Positions 33,130 through 41,975 of a stretch of DNA of 64,000 nt are shown one piece after another. The position numbers and the translations under genes were made by a program. The notes under the pieces were generated by a model that worked only from the letters and a program-made list of their open reading frames with translations, was not told the DNA's origin and did no database searches. Positions within the stretch are counted from its first letter, which is position 1; each line of letters opens with the position of its first letter. This DNA is from Antricoccus suffuscus. Lineage in GTDB: Bacteria > Actinomycetota > Actinomycetes > Mycobacteriales > Antricoccaceae. The stretch covers positions 124,001 to 188,000 of the forward strand of contig NZ_PVUE01000004.1 of assembly GCF_003003235.1 (NCBI RefSeq). Direction: 5' to 3'.

Positions 33130-34553
33130 GTCCGGACCGGTGGCTCGCGTAGCCGCCGCGGATCGTTCACCGTGCCGACTAGATCGCGGTGCCACCACGC
33201 GCCAGACTGCCGCCGCTCCGCGCGCGTGGTGAAGCGGTAGTCATAAAGGCGCACCCGCACGTACGCCGGAGGCCCGTCCGGGAACGGATTCACTCGCACC
33301 ATCCGCAAAAGCGCGGGGTCGCCGTGCAGCAGTCGCGCGAGCAGCCGTTCAAACCAGCCGATCCGGTACGCCGGGGACAGCGCCGCGAACCACAACATCC
33401 AGCCCAGCCGCAAGTGGTACGGCGCGACCTGCGGCGGCCGCCGTCGTACGTCGCCCGGTTTCCCGTAGAACTCGTATTCAAGCCACTGCGAAGAGGCCGA
33501 CAGTGAGCGGTCGGCGGTGCCCTCGATGACCACCTCCCGCCGTACCCGCCCAATCGATCCGAACGCGCCGTACGAGCTGCAGATCAATAGCGGGTTGTAG
33601 CGGGCGTTCATGCGTTGGCGCTTGGACAGCAGGTTGCGCAGCGGCCACCAGCTCAACACCAGTACGACGGCCGCCACCGCGATCACGACGCCTTGCGCCG
33701 CGGGATCAGGTGCGGTCATCGATGGTGCGCTGACGCCGAAAACAGAGGCGTCGACGAGCGATAGCGCGAGCACGATCGTGAGGAAGTTGACCCAGGCGAA
33801 GTTGCCGGACAACACGAGCCAGGCCTGGGTGAGAGCGATCGCCAGCGCCGCCCAAGTCCGCACCGGCTGCGGCGCGGTGAGTAGGAACGGTACGACGAGC
33901 TGTACAACGTGATTCGCCGCGGTCTCCATCCGGTGCAAGGGCTTTGGCAGGTGATGGAAGTGCCAGCTCAGTGGGCCGGGCATCGGTTGCGTCTCGTGGT
34001 GGAAGTCCAGGCAGGTCAGGTCCCGCCAGCACGAGTCGCCGCGCAGCTTGATCAGCCCGGCGCCGAGCTCGATGCGAATTAGCAACCAGATCAACATCCA
34101 CACCACCAGCGTGGACGGCGTCGTACTGGCGGGGCCAACAAAGATTCCGACGAACGTCGCCTCGCAGATGATCATCTCCCACATGAAGCCATACCAGCGT
34201 TGCCCGACATTGACGATCGACAAGTAGAGCAGCCACATCGCCGCCCAGACTGCGGTGTGCGCCCACCAAGGGAGCCGCGCGGTCAGCCCGGTCGCCGTCA
34301 GTGCGGCCAGACCGGCACCGATCCACGCCACCGTCAGGAAGATCGCGTCGGAGTAACGCGCGCCGAAAATGCTCGGCCGGGCCCAGAACTTCGTGGCCTT
34401 GAGGTACGCCGGGATCGGCAGCAGCCCAGTGCTGCTGAGCAGCGCCCGGAACTGAGCGATGCTGCTGACAAACGCGACGAGCAGCAGGAGCCCGAGGCCG
34501 TGTTCGTAGATCGCGCGGCCGAGCCACGCGTCGGCGTACGACGTCCACTCCAT
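33126..34553 (-). CDS. Lipase-maturation-factor-like membrane protein
   Basis: A 475-residue polytopic membrane protein of the LMF1/LMF2-related family, common in actinobacteria and of unknown bacterial function. About seven helices lie in residues ~12-330. Family signatures: the start MEWTSYADAWLGRAIYEHG, the loop RIELGAGLIKLRGDSCWRDLTCLDFHHETQPMP around 150-185, HFHHLPKPLHR, and a soluble C-terminal part with YEFYGKPGDVRRRPPQVAPYHLRLGW. I start at ATG 34553 because that is where family similarity begins; GTG 34583 would add ten residues. Its stop codon lies in a repeat core of array C. A long hairpin lies ~40 bp before its start. Confidence 0.85.
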   Translation of the reverse strand: MEWTSYADAWLGRAIYEHGLGLLLLVAFVSSIAQFRALLSSTGLLPIPAYLKATKFWARPSIFGARYSDAIFLTVAWIGAGLAALTATGLTARLPWWAHTAVWAAMWLLYLSIVNVGQRWYGFMWEMIICEATFVGIFVGPASTTPSTLVVWMLIWLLIRIELGAGLIKLRGDSCWRDLTCLDFHHETQPMPGPLSWHFHHLPKPLHRMETAANHVVQLVVPFLLTAPQPVRTWAALAIALTQAWLVLSGNFAWVNFLTIVLALSLVDASVFGVSAPSMTAPDPAAQGVVIAVAAVVLVLSWWPLRNLLSKRQRMNARYNPLLICSSYGAFGSIGRVRREVVIEGTADRSLSASSQWLEYEFYGKPGDVRRRPPQVAPYHLRLGWMLWFAALSPAYRIGWFERLLARLLHGDPALLRMVRVNPFPDGPPAYVRVRLYDYRFTTRAERRQSGAWWHRDLVGTVNDPRRLREPPVRT

Positions 34554-34592
34554 CACCCGAGTCTGCCTCAGCACGCGGCTCACCCAAGGTAG

Positions 34593-34649
34593 CGACTTCC
34601 AGGGACGGATTTGGTCGCATACTCGCGACCAAATCCGTCCCTGGAGTCG
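34593..34649. repeat. 25-bp near-perfect hairpin upstream of tRNA-Leu
   Basis: The arm at 34593-34618 pairs with 34625-34649 over 25 bp with one bulged T and a 6-base loop (ATACTC). The arms contain AAATCCGTCCCTGG, which resembles the TCCGTCAC repeat core in 7 of 8 bases. It lies between the start of the LMF-like gene and tRNA-Leu, where neither flanking gene needs a terminator, so it may be a mobile-type palindrome or a regulatory hairpin. Confidence 0.8.
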
Positions 34650-34727
34650 AAAGCCGACCCGGACCAGGGCGGCGTACGACGAGCCAGGCCGATCGTGCTA
34701 ACCTATGCCGTCGTTTAAGCACCGCTT

Positions 34728-34813
34728 GGGCAAGTGGCGGAATGGCAGACGCGCTGGCTTCAGGTGCCAGTGTCCGTAAGGACGTGGGGGTTCAAGTCCC
34801 CCCTTGCCCACCA
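34728..34813 (+). tRNA. tRNA-Leu (anticodon CAG)
   Basis: An 86-base class II tRNA. The acceptor stem GGGCAAG/CTTGCCC is perfect; the anticodon arm CTGGC-TTCAGGT-GCCAG places CAG at the anticodon; a long variable arm (TGTCCGTAAGGACG) and T-loop GGGGGTTCAAGTCCCCC follow. The 3' CCA is encoded. It reads CUG, the main leucine codon in high-GC genomes. No integrated element abuts its 3' end; a terminator follows at once. Confidence 0.97.
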
Positions 34814-34815
34814 GA

Positions 34816-34858
34816 CAAAATGACCCCTGACCAGGTAGCACGGTCAGGGGTCATTTTG
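34816..34858 (+). terminator. Strong terminator after tRNA-Leu
   Basis: CAAAATGACCCCTGACC (34816-34832) pairs perfectly over 17 bp with 34842-34858 around a 9-base loop. The A-rich 5' side and T-rich 3' side make it a near-classic intrinsic terminator starting 2 bases after the tRNA. Confidence 0.9.
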
Positions 34859-35001
34859 GTTTGTGCGCTCAGCGGAGCCGGTGGATCGTCGGTCCCATCC
34901 GCGGTACAAAACCCATAGTGTGGCCATAAGCGCCCCGCAAACACAGCCGCGGGCGACGTCTCAGCGTGTAACTACCGGGGAGCAAGGAGCACACCAGAGC
35001 C

Positions 35002-35922
35002 ATGAGAGCTTTCGTCCTACCACATGCCGGCGCTCACTCCGTTGAGCTAGCGGATGTCCCGACCCCGCAGATCGACGACGACGAGTTGCTCGTCGGTGTG
35101 CGTGCAGTCGGCGTGGGGATCCATGACTCTTATTTTTTGCCAGGTGACGCGAAATATCCTTTCACAATTGGGATCGAGGCTGCCGGCGTCGTCGTAGAGG
35201 TGGGCAGCCGGGTGTCGGCGCACGCCCCTGGTGATCGGATCGCGTTCGTCAGTTCCATGCAGCCCAAGGGCGGCACCTGGGCCGAGTACGTCGCAGTCAA
35301 GGCCGATGCGGCCATCGTTACGGTGCCGTCCGAGATGGATTTCGTCGACGCCGCGGCTGTTCCGGTAGCCGGCAACACTGTGCTGCGGGCGTTACGTGCC
35401 CTTGATGCGGTGCCCGCCGGGGGCTCACTGTTCATCGCCGGAGGTTCCGGGGCGATCGGCACGCTGGCGATTCAACTCGCTCGACATCGGGGGTGGCGGG
35501 TCGGTGCTTCGGCTTCCGAGCAGAACCACAGCTATATGCGCTCGCTGGGCGCCGAGATGGTCGTCGACTACCACGACCCGGCCTGGGCCGAGCAAATCAT
35601 GAAGTGGACACCGGCCGGGGTTCACGCGGCAATAGCTGTGCAACCTGACACCACGGCCGGCAGCCTGAGTGTGGTGCGGGACGGCGGGAGCGTCGTTTCC
35701 ATTTCCGGGGACATCGTGGAGCCCGAGCGCGGCGTACACGTGCAAACGGTCCCTTATCAAACGGACGTCCGGGACGAGTTGGCCGACCTGATGGCGCAGA
35801 TAGCCTCGCGGGAAATGCATGTGGAGGTCGAACGGGTCTATCCGTTCGATAATGCGTTGGACGCGTTGGCCAAGGTCCAGACCCGGCACGCGCGCGGCAA
35901 ACTCGTCCTGCGGTTCGAATAA
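35002..35922 (+). CDS. NADP-dependent quinone-oxidoreductase-like protein (MDR family)
   Basis: A 306-residue medium-chain dehydrogenase/reductase without the catalytic or structural zinc ligands. The N-terminal GroES-like domain holds GIEAAGVVVEVGSRVSAHAPGDRIAF; the Rossmann domain starts at SLFIAGGSGAIGTLAIQLAR (~142-161), whose AGGSGAIG loop binds NADPH. The end reads HARGKLVLRFE, as in quinone oxidoreductases. A GGAGCAAGGAG ribosome site precedes the ATG. It is a single gene. The substrate is unknown. Confidence 0.88.
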   Translation: MRAFVLPHAGAHSVELADVPTPQIDDDELLVGVRAVGVGIHDSYFLPGDAKYPFTIGIEAAGVVVEVGSRVSAHAPGDRIAFVSSMQPKGGTWAEYVAVKADAAIVTVPSEMDFVDAAAVPVAGNTVLRALRALDAVPAGGSLFIAGGSGAIGTLAIQLARHRGWRVGASASEQNHSYMRSLGAEMVVDYHDPAWAEQIMKWTPAGVHAAIAVQPDTTAGSLSVVRDGGSVVSISGDIVEPERGVHVQTVPYQTDVRDELADLMAQIASREMHVEVERVYPFDNALDALAKVQTRHARGKLVLRFE

Positions 35923-36054
35923 CGACCGCATGCGGCGGCGATCGTCGACCACGAGCTCACGGGGTTTTTTCTGCCCGAGTATGCCGCGTCAATGTACCGG
36001 TCGGATGTGGCCGATAGCCTGGATGCCTATTCGTAATCGAACGTAGGAGGACCC

Positions 36055-36534
36055 GTGGACGAACTGCTGGCGGCGGCGAGCGAGGTCGCGGCTGCGCTGC
36101 GTGAGCGAGGCGAGACGATCGCCGTGACGGAAGCGTCGTCGGGCGGGCTGATCTCCGCGGCCCTGTTGGCCCAGGCGGGGGCATCGGCGTACTTCGTGGG
36201 CGGCAGCGTGGTCTACACCAAGGCCGCGATCACCAATCTGCTGGCGATTACCCCGTCGGACATGACCGGGGTGCGCCCGCTGAGCGAACCGCACGCAAAC
36301 CTGCTCGCGAGCGCCGTACGAGACCGGCTTGGCACGACCTGGGGAATCGCCGAGTTCGGCGCGGCTGGGCCGTCGGCTACGCGGTACGGCGATCCGGCGG
36401 GGTGCACCTTCCTCAGTGTGGTGGGTCCGGTGGAGTTGTCCCGCACGATCGAGACCGGTTCCGGCGACCGCGTGTCAAACATGCATGCCTTCGCTGCGTC
36501 GGCGCTGGGTCTGCTGAACGAAGCGCTGTCCTAA
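36055..36534 (+). CDS. CinA C-terminal domain protein (nicotinamide-nucleotide amidohydrolase-like)
   Basis: A 159-residue stand-alone CinA C-terminal (PncC-like) domain, which deamidates NMN in pyridine-nucleotide recycling. Seen: GETIAVTEASSGGLISAALLAQAGASAYFVGGSVVYT and GIAEFGAAGPSATRYGDPAGCTFLSVVG; these carry the family's T-x-E-S-x-x-G-G and GxAGP motifs. Starts at GTG 36055 after TAGGAGGA. Several family members lack deamidase activity, so the enzymatic role is not certain. It is a single gene before the thiolase. Confidence 0.82.
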   Translation: MDELLAAASEVAAALRERGETIAVTEASSGGLISAALLAQAGASAYFVGGSVVYTKAAITNLLAITPSDMTGVRPLSEPHANLLASAVRDRLGTTWGIAEFGAAGPSATRYGDPAGCTFLSVVGPVELSRTIETGSGDRVSNMHAFAASALGLLNEALS

Positions 36535-36662
36535 GAGTCGGCGGCGGACAGTCGTTAGGTCTCCGCGCCGTTTTGCTGCATCGCGACGTGTGCGGCGACG
36601 CATGCCGAATAGTTGTGTCGTAGGCTGCAAATTGAGCCCTTAATACAATCTCGGAGGCCATC

Positions 36663-37919
36663 ATGGCAGACGCTTACATCATCGACGCGGTTCGTACACC
36701 GCGCGGAATCGGCAAGCAGGGCAAGGGCGCGCTCGCGCACCTGCACCCGCAGCACCTTGGCGCGACCGTGCTGAAGGCGATCCGCGACCGCAATAGCATC
36801 AACACCGCAGAGGTCGACGACGTCATCTGGGGGACGTCCTCACAGGACGGAAAGCAGGGCGGCGACCTCGGCCGGATGGCACTGCTGGCTGCCGGTTACG
36901 ACACTAAGGCATCCGGCGTCACGCTCGACCGCTTCTGCGGCAGCGGCATCACCACCGTCAACATGGCAGCGGCTTCGATCATGTCCGGCATGGAGGACCT
37001 CGTCATCGCCGGTGGCACCGAGATGATGAGCCTGACCGCCGCCCAGGCCCGGGAGAAGATCGAGAAGGGCATCAAGGTCTACGGCATGGGCGCCGGCAAC
37101 GAGGCCCTCGATGAGCTGCACCCACAGACCCATCAGGGCATCGGCGCCGACGCGATTGCCGCTAACGAGGGGATCAGCCGCGAGGATCTGGAGAAGCTCG
37201 GGCTGGAGAGCCAGCGTCGCGCAGCCATCGCGATCGAGGAAGGCCGTTTCGACAAGTCCGTCGTACCGGTCTACAACGAGGATGGATCGATTGCGCTCGA
37301 CAAGGAGGAGTACCCGCGCCCGTCGACGACCGCGGAGGGTCTCGCAGGACTCAAGCCGGCCTTCGGCGCGATCATCGACTCCGACCAGGGCAACGGGCAC
37401 ACCCCGCGTGAGCAGATCACCCGCCGCTACCCGGATCTGAAGTTCGAGGCGATGCACCACGCCGGAATCTCGTCCGGTGTCGTTGATGGCGCGGCCGCGA
37501 TTCTGCTGGCCTCGAAGGAATATGCCGAGAAGAACAACCTGAAGCCGCGTGCTCGCATCGTGGCCTACGCGAACATGGGCGACGACCCGACATTCATGCT
37601 TAACGCGCCGGTCCCGGCCGCTAAGAAGGTGCTGGAGAAGGCGGGCCTGTCCAAGGACGACATCGACGTCTACGAGGTCAACGAGGCGTTCGCCGTCGTC
37701 ACCGAGAAGTTCATCCGGGACATGGACGTCGACCGCGCAAAGGTCAACCCGAACGGCGGCGCGATCGCGCTGGGTCATCCGATCGGCGCCACCGGCTCGA
37801 TGCTGATCGGCACCGCCCTCGACGAGCTTGAGCGCACCGGTGGCCGCTACGGCCTGATCACCATGTGCGCCGGCGGCGGGATGGCCCCGGCCGTGATCAT
37901 CGAGCGCGTGGAGGCCTAA
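36663..37919 (+). CDS. Acetyl-CoA C-acyltransferase (thiolase)
   Basis: A 418-residue degradative thiolase that cleaves 3-ketoacyl-CoA with CoA. The nucleophilic Cys is in LDRFCGSGITTVNMAAASI at ~94; the His and second Cys/His elements are NEAFAVVTEKF, NPNGGAIALGHPIGATG (His ~379) and GLITMCAGGGMAPAVI (Cys ~404). It is longer than average by an insert near residues 130-160. A GGAGG site precedes the ATG. A single gene with its own strong terminator; it would finish beta-oxidation rounds started by the ligases and crotonases in this window. Confidence 0.93.
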   Translation: MADAYIIDAVRTPRGIGKQGKGALAHLHPQHLGATVLKAIRDRNSINTAEVDDVIWGTSSQDGKQGGDLGRMALLAAGYDTKASGVTLDRFCGSGITTVNMAAASIMSGMEDLVIAGGTEMMSLTAAQAREKIEKGIKVYGMGAGNEALDELHPQTHQGIGADAIAANEGISREDLEKLGLESQRRAAIAIEEGRFDKSVVPVYNEDGSIALDKEEYPRPSTTAEGLAGLKPAFGAIIDSDQGNGHTPREQITRRYPDLKFEAMHHAGISSGVVDGAAAILLASKEYAEKNNLKPRARIVAYANMGDDPTFMLNAPVPAAKKVLEKAGLSKDDIDVYEVNEAFAVVTEKFIRDMDVDRAKVNPNGGAIALGHPIGATGSMLIGTALDELERTGGRYGLITMCAGGGMAPAVIIERVEA

Positions 37920-37941
37920 TCGGCCCTGTGGATCTTCGACT

Positions 37942-37976
37942 GAAAACGCACCCGCGCCCGCCGCGGGTGCGTTTTC
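37942..37976 (+). terminator. Terminator after the thiolase gene
   Basis: GAAAACGCACCCGCG and CGCGGGTGCGTTTTC pair perfectly (15 bp) around a 5-base loop, ending in TTTTC. A classic strong terminator 22 bp after the stop. Confidence 0.92.
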
Positions 37977-38171
37977 GGTAGCAGGACACGTGGTTGTGCT
38001 GCTACCCCTCGCAGGGTCCCGCATGCTCAGGGCGCCCTACTCGTACCTCATCAACCCGGGATAACCGACTTCGCGACGGTCGCGGCGGGGACCGGGTGCC
38101 CGTCCGCATGGGCCTCGGCGCAACCCGCACCGCACATGGGCCGCCAAGCAGGGTAGCGCCGACAGGTCCTG

Positions 38172-38621
38172 TCAGCTGGTCGGCGCGTTGCTGTAGCAGC
38201 GGGTCGGTCGTACGAGCACAACGCAACGGCGCTGCTCGGTCATTACCCGGTCGTATTCGTTCCAGTCGTCGTGCTGCCCACCGGCGGCCACGAAAACCTC
38301 GCGAAGCAGCAGCCGAATCCGTTCGGCGTCCATGCCAGGAACCGGGTCTTCCGGTCCGATCAGTTCTGCATCGCCCTCCACCGTCGCCCACTGCCAGCCT
38401 GAGCGGACCGTGACCGCGAGCTGGGGTCGAGCCCGTAGGTTGGCCAACTTCACGCGCCCATAGGTGACGAAGCCAACCACGGGTTCGCCGGTGCGCGGGT
38501 GGTCGAGTACGCCGGCGTTGACCAGCGAGGCCTGGACACTACGGTCCGCTCGCTGCGTCGCGACCACGACTAACCCTTGTTCTGCCTGAGCGAGATCGGC
38601 GAACTCGGCGACGGTCGTCAC
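38172..38621 (-). CDS. PPOX-class F420/flavin-dependent protein
   Basis: A 149-residue split-barrel protein of the pyridoxamine-oxidase-like superfamily. The strand pair GLVVVATQRADRSVQASLVNAGV and VVGFVTYGRVKLANLRARPQLAVTV, and the end HDDWNEYDRVMTEQRRCVVLVRPTR, are typical of actinobacterial F420-linked PPOX proteins; the DDWNEY(D/R)xxM block also occurs in the paralogue at 9277-9759 (SDWDEYREAM). I prefer the GTG at 38621, which overlaps the stop of a small upstream frame (GTGA), over the TTG at 38627. Substrate unknown. Confidence 0.82.
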   Translation of the reverse strand: MTTVAEFADLAQAEQGLVVVATQRADRSVQASLVNAGVLDHPRTGEPVVGFVTYGRVKLANLRARPQLAVTVRSGWQWATVEGDAELIGPEDPVPGMDAERIRLLLREVFVAAGGQHDDWNEYDRVMTEQRRCVVLVRPTRCYSNAPTS

Positions 38622-38737
38622 TGGCAACCCGCCAACAGCGCCAGCTCGCGGACTCGAGCGAGCGACTGATCTTCGTGCATGGCGCGGATGCGGCGATCGA
38701 AAGTAATCCTGCTGTGATGAGCAGATGCGTCAGCCAT
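38618..38737 (-). CDS. Possible 39-residue protein coupled to the PPOX gene
   Basis: On the minus strand an ATG at 38737 opens a 39-codon frame (MADASAHHSRITFDRRIRAM...) whose TGA overlaps the GTG start of the PPOX gene in the common four-base GTGA arrangement. It is basic and probably helical (ARVRELALLAGC). The overlap is the main argument; no strong Shine-Dalgarno sequence precedes the ATG. It may be a leader peptide or simply an unannotated upstream part of the transcript. Confidence 0.4.
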   Translation of the reverse strand: MADASAHHSRITFDRRIRAMHEDQSLARVRELALLAGCQ

Positions 38738-38832
38738 ACGACCGACTATAGAACCGATTGCCGTGCGCGTCGCTGCCCACGCGGGTTGGCATTTCGGTTT
38801 TACGACTGACGCCGCTGAAGTTCGTGGAGGTT

Positions 38833-38850
38833 ATGGCCGCCACCCAGTAG
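38833..38850 (+). other. Five-codon upstream frame with ideal ribosome site
   Basis: GTGGAGG lies just before ATG GCC GCC ACC CAG TAG, 37 bases ahead of the first acyl-CoA ligase gene, which has its own GGAGG site. It could be a regulatory mini-frame or chance. Confidence 0.25.
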
Positions 38851-38886
38851 CCTTCAGATAGTCGCCAGTCCCGGAGGTTCACTTCG

Positions 38887-40422
38887 ATGTACGCCGCCGA
38901 ACATGCTCGCAATACTCCCGATAAGCCCGCGGTCATCATGGCCGGTAGTGGCGAGGTGATCACGTACGCCGACTTCGAAGGGCGTGCCAACCAGGTGGCG
39001 CAGCTGCTTCGTGGGCTGGGGCTCAAGTCGTTGGATCACATCGCCTTGCTGATGTACAACACCTCGACGAACATCATCTGCAAGGGCGCGGCCGAGCGCA
39101 CCGGTCTGAGGTACGTCTGCGTCAACTCGCACCTCAAGGTCGACGAGGTCGCCTACATCATCAACGACAGTGAGTCGAGGATCGTTGTGCTTGGCGCGGA
39201 GCTGCTGGAGATGGCGCGCGACCTGCCCGCCATGTGCTCCGGCGTGGAGCGTTGGATCGTCAGCGAGACGGGCGGTCTCGAGGCGCCGTTCGAGAGCTTT
39301 GAGGCGCTGATCGCGCCGTATCCGAAGGAGCCCATCGACGATGAACGCCTCGGCGTGGCCTTGCTTTACTCGTCCGGTACGACGGGGCGGCCAAAAGGGA
39401 TTGAGCGGCCCCTTCCGGACGGGCATCCGCAGGACACGCTGCCGGTCTACGCCTTCGTCGACATGATCTTCCGACTCACCGCGGACATGACCTACCTGTC
39501 GACGGCACCGCTCTACCACTCGGCGCCCCACGGAGCATTGTCCGGTGCGATCCGGCTCGGTGCGACCTCGATCGTGATGGAACGATTTGATCCCGAGCAG
39601 TTCCTTGCACTGGTTGAGAAGTACAAGATCACCACCACGCAGGTAGTGCCGACGATGCTCGCACGCATCATGCGACTACCCGAAGACGTGCTCTCGTCGT
39701 ACGACGTATCCACGCTCAAGACGATCGTGCACGGCGCCGCGCCCTGCCCGCCGCAGCTCAAGCAGGCCATCATCGACCGCTGGGGCCCGGTGATGTACGA
39801 GTACTACGGCGCCACCGAAGGGCACGGGCTCACCATGTCCGACTCCGAGGAGTGGCTCGCGCGTCCGGGCACCGTGGGTAAGCCTGTTCTTGGTGAGCTT
39901 GTCATACGTGACGACGAGGGAAATGACTGTCCGCCAGGCAAAGAAGGTGTCATCTGGTTCCGCGGCGCGACCAGTTTCTACTACAAAGACGATCCGGAGC
40001 GCACGGCGGAGGCGACCGACGAAGACGGGACAATGGCCACAGTTGAGGACGTGGGGTACGTCGATGAGGACGGCTACCTCTATCTGACCGACCGCAAGAC
40101 TCACATGATCATCTCCGGCGGCGTAAACATCTATCCCCAGGAGGTCGAGGATCTCATCCTCAGCCATCCGGAGATCCTCGACGCCGCGGTCATCGGCGTC
40201 CCGGACGACGACCTCGGCGAGCAGGTCAAGGCCGTCGTGATCCGCACCGAGTCCGACAAGTCCGACGCTGACCTCGAACGCGAGCTGATCGACTACTGCA
40301 CTCAGCGCGTGGCAGATTTTAAATCCCCGCGCACGGTCGACTTCGTCGAGTCACTGCCTCGTACGCCAACAGGCAAGTTGCTGAAGAAGGCGCTCCGCGC
40401 GACGTACTGGCCCGCCAAGTAG
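38887..40422 (+). CDS. Acyl-CoA synthetase, AMP-binding family (copy 1)
   Basis: A 511-residue ANL-superfamily ligase that activates a carboxylic acid as acyl-AMP and then acyl-CoA. Seen: the P-loop-like LLYSSGTTGRPKGI at ~159-172, YEYYGATEGHG at ~303-312 for adenine binding, the hinge YLYLTDRKTHMIISGGVNIYP at ~397-416, and the C-terminal catalytic Lys in PRTPTGKLLKKALR at ~500. The substrate is not readable from sequence; fatty, aromatic or bile-acid-like acids are possible. A nearly identical copy lies at 41976-43511, with an MFS gene between them on the other strand. Confidence 0.92.
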   Translation: MYAAEHARNTPDKPAVIMAGSGEVITYADFEGRANQVAQLLRGLGLKSLDHIALLMYNTSTNIICKGAAERTGLRYVCVNSHLKVDEVAYIINDSESRIVVLGAELLEMARDLPAMCSGVERWIVSETGGLEAPFESFEALIAPYPKEPIDDERLGVALLYSSGTTGRPKGIERPLPDGHPQDTLPVYAFVDMIFRLTADMTYLSTAPLYHSAPHGALSGAIRLGATSIVMERFDPEQFLALVEKYKITTTQVVPTMLARIMRLPEDVLSSYDVSTLKTIVHGAAPCPPQLKQAIIDRWGPVMYEYYGATEGHGLTMSDSEEWLARPGTVGKPVLGELVIRDDEGNDCPPGKEGVIWFRGATSFYYKDDPERTAEATDEDGTMATVEDVGYVDEDGYLYLTDRKTHMIISGGVNIYPQEVEDLILSHPEILDAAVIGVPDDDLGEQVKAVVIRTESDKSDADLERELIDYCTQRVADFKSPRTVDFVESLPRTPTGKLLKKALRATYWPAK

Positions 40423-40451
40423 GCCGAACAACGCGGGGTCGATCTCGGCGG

Positions 40452-41837
40452 TCAGGCGGGCCTGAGCTGTCGTGGTTGCCGACCCAGGACGAGCAGTAGG
40501 TATCCGAAAGCGAGAATCGTGATGGCGCCCGCGACGTAGAGCCAAGCCGTGGCGCCGCTGCCCGAAGCGAATGCGATACCGACGACCGCGGTCGAGCAGA
40601 TACCCGCGATGCAACGGGACAACTGGAAGAGGCCCGCGGCCTCCCCGACTTCGTCGGGGTTGGCTGCCACATAGAGGGACTGCGTGAGCGAGATAGTGAG
40701 AATGCAATAGGGGATGCCCATGGCCGCGGTGACCACGAGCACGACGTACGGCGCCGTCGACACGACGAGAAGCATAGACAGAACCGTCGAGGCAAAAAGC
40801 CCGACGCCGCCAACGACGAGCGCATGCCGAAGACCCGTTCGTTCGATCAGCCGCTCGGTGTACGGCGTAAGGAGCAGGGTGAACGCGGCCAGTGGCACGA
40901 CGAGTATCCCGACGACATCGGTGCGGTAGCCGCCGTGGTCATCGAGGAACTGCGGCACCCCGAACAGAGCCCCGTAGAAGACGATATTGATCAGTGCAAA
41001 GCGCAGATAGACCATGAGTAGCTCGGTGTTAGCCCCGAGCAGTTGAAGATCGATAAAAGGTTTCACGCAGCGTGACTCTCGCCAGACGAAGACTGCGCCG
41101 GCGACCAGCGTGAGGGGAAGCAGCCACCAGATCGGTGCGGTGGGGAGCTCGAGTAGGAAGGTCAGCAGCGCCACGACCGCCACGGCGAAGGCCGCTACTC
41201 CTGGGACGTCCGACTCGACGATGGTGCTCCGCAGCGGAACCTTTGCGCGTACGCCGTCCTCCGGTGCGAAGAACAGCGAACTGATCAGGGCTAGTGCCGC
41301 AAAGGGAATGTTGACCCAGAAGACCGACTGCCAACCCATGTGGGTGACGAGTAACCCGCCGATGACCGGACCGATTGCGGAGGCGCCGGTGTCGATCATC
41401 TGGATCCGACCGATCATCTTGGGCGCACTCTTGCCGGATGAAGCCGCGATACCCCGCAACATGGCCGCGGCAGAAGGGAAGGCTGTCGCGGTACCCATCG
41501 CGAGAAAGACGCGTGCGATGCAGACGGTGAGCAGCGTGGAGGCGAACGGGCCGACAATACCGACCGCCACGATGACGCCCATGCCGAACAGGAACAGTTT
41601 CCGCGGGCCGTACCGATCGGCGAGCCGCCCCATCAACGGCTGCAGGATCGCCGAGGCCAGGTAGTAGATCGTGATCACCCACATGATCGATGCGGGATTC
41701 AGTTTGAGCTCGCCGCGCATCGTCGAGAGCGCGACGGCGATCATGCCGGAATTCATGCCACTGATCGCCGTACCGGTACACAGCGCAGCTATTGTCCGGT
41801 TCGGCCTAGACGACGTCCCCTCAGCGCGTGCGGCCAC
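40452..41837 (-). CDS. MFS transporter, DHA2 (drug:H+ antiporter) type
   Basis: A 461-residue transporter with about 12-14 membrane helices. The MFS motif A appears as MGRLADRYGPRKLFLFG (~72-88), and motif C-like GASAIGPVIGGLLVTHMGWQSVFWVNIPF (~150-178) marks exporters of the DHA family. It begins at a GTG with only a weak ribosome site. It is convergent with ligase copy 1 and divergent from ligase copy 2, so it shares an intergenic region with the latter. It may export the ligases' substrate or an unrelated toxic compound. Confidence 0.9.
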   Translation of the reverse strand: MAARAEGTSSRPNRTIAALCTGTAISGMNSGMIAVALSTMRGELKLNPASIMWVITIYYLASAILQPLMGRLADRYGPRKLFLFGMGVIVAVGIVGPFASTLLTVCIARVFLAMGTATAFPSAAAMLRGIAASSGKSAPKMIGRIQMIDTGASAIGPVIGGLLVTHMGWQSVFWVNIPFAALALISSLFFAPEDGVRAKVPLRSTIVESDVPGVAAFAVAVVALLTFLLELPTAPIWWLLPLTLVAGAVFVWRESRCVKPFIDLQLLGANTELLMVYLRFALINIVFYGALFGVPQFLDDHGGYRTDVVGILVVPLAAFTLLLTPYTERLIERTGLRHALVVGGVGLFASTVLSMLLVVSTAPYVVLVVTAAMGIPYCILTISLTQSLYVAANPDEVGEAAGLFQLSRCIAGICSTAVVGIAFASGSGATAWLYVAGAITILAFGYLLLVLGRQPRQLRPA

Positions 41838-41932
41838 CTTGCCAATATATGGGCCGTACGTCGATACGTATATAGGCTGACCGGGCCCAATGAGTGGCCC
41901 CGTGGGTCGCCTGATCGTCTAAACGCGAGCCG

Positions 41933-41949
41933 ATTAACCTTCAGTTAAT
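41933..41949. promoter_or_regulatory. Inverted repeat between the MFS gene and ligase copy 2
   Basis: ATTAAC and GTTAAT flank a 5-base centre (CTTCA), 27 bases before the ligase ATG and in the divergent region shared with the MFS gene. The equivalent place before ligase copy 1 has a partly similar sequence (CCTTCAG) but no palindrome. A repressor site is plausible. Confidence 0.4.
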
Positions 41950-41975
41950 TCTCTTATCCCGGAGGTCCACCCAAG

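Noticed and set aside
34728-34813. tRNA-Leu as an integration site
   Set aside because: No integrase and no repeated 3' tRNA segment follow; a normal terminator lies directly downstream.
36840-38024. 394-codon minus-strand frame opposite the thiolase
   Set aside because: Antisense shadow; it runs through the thiolase terminator hairpin.
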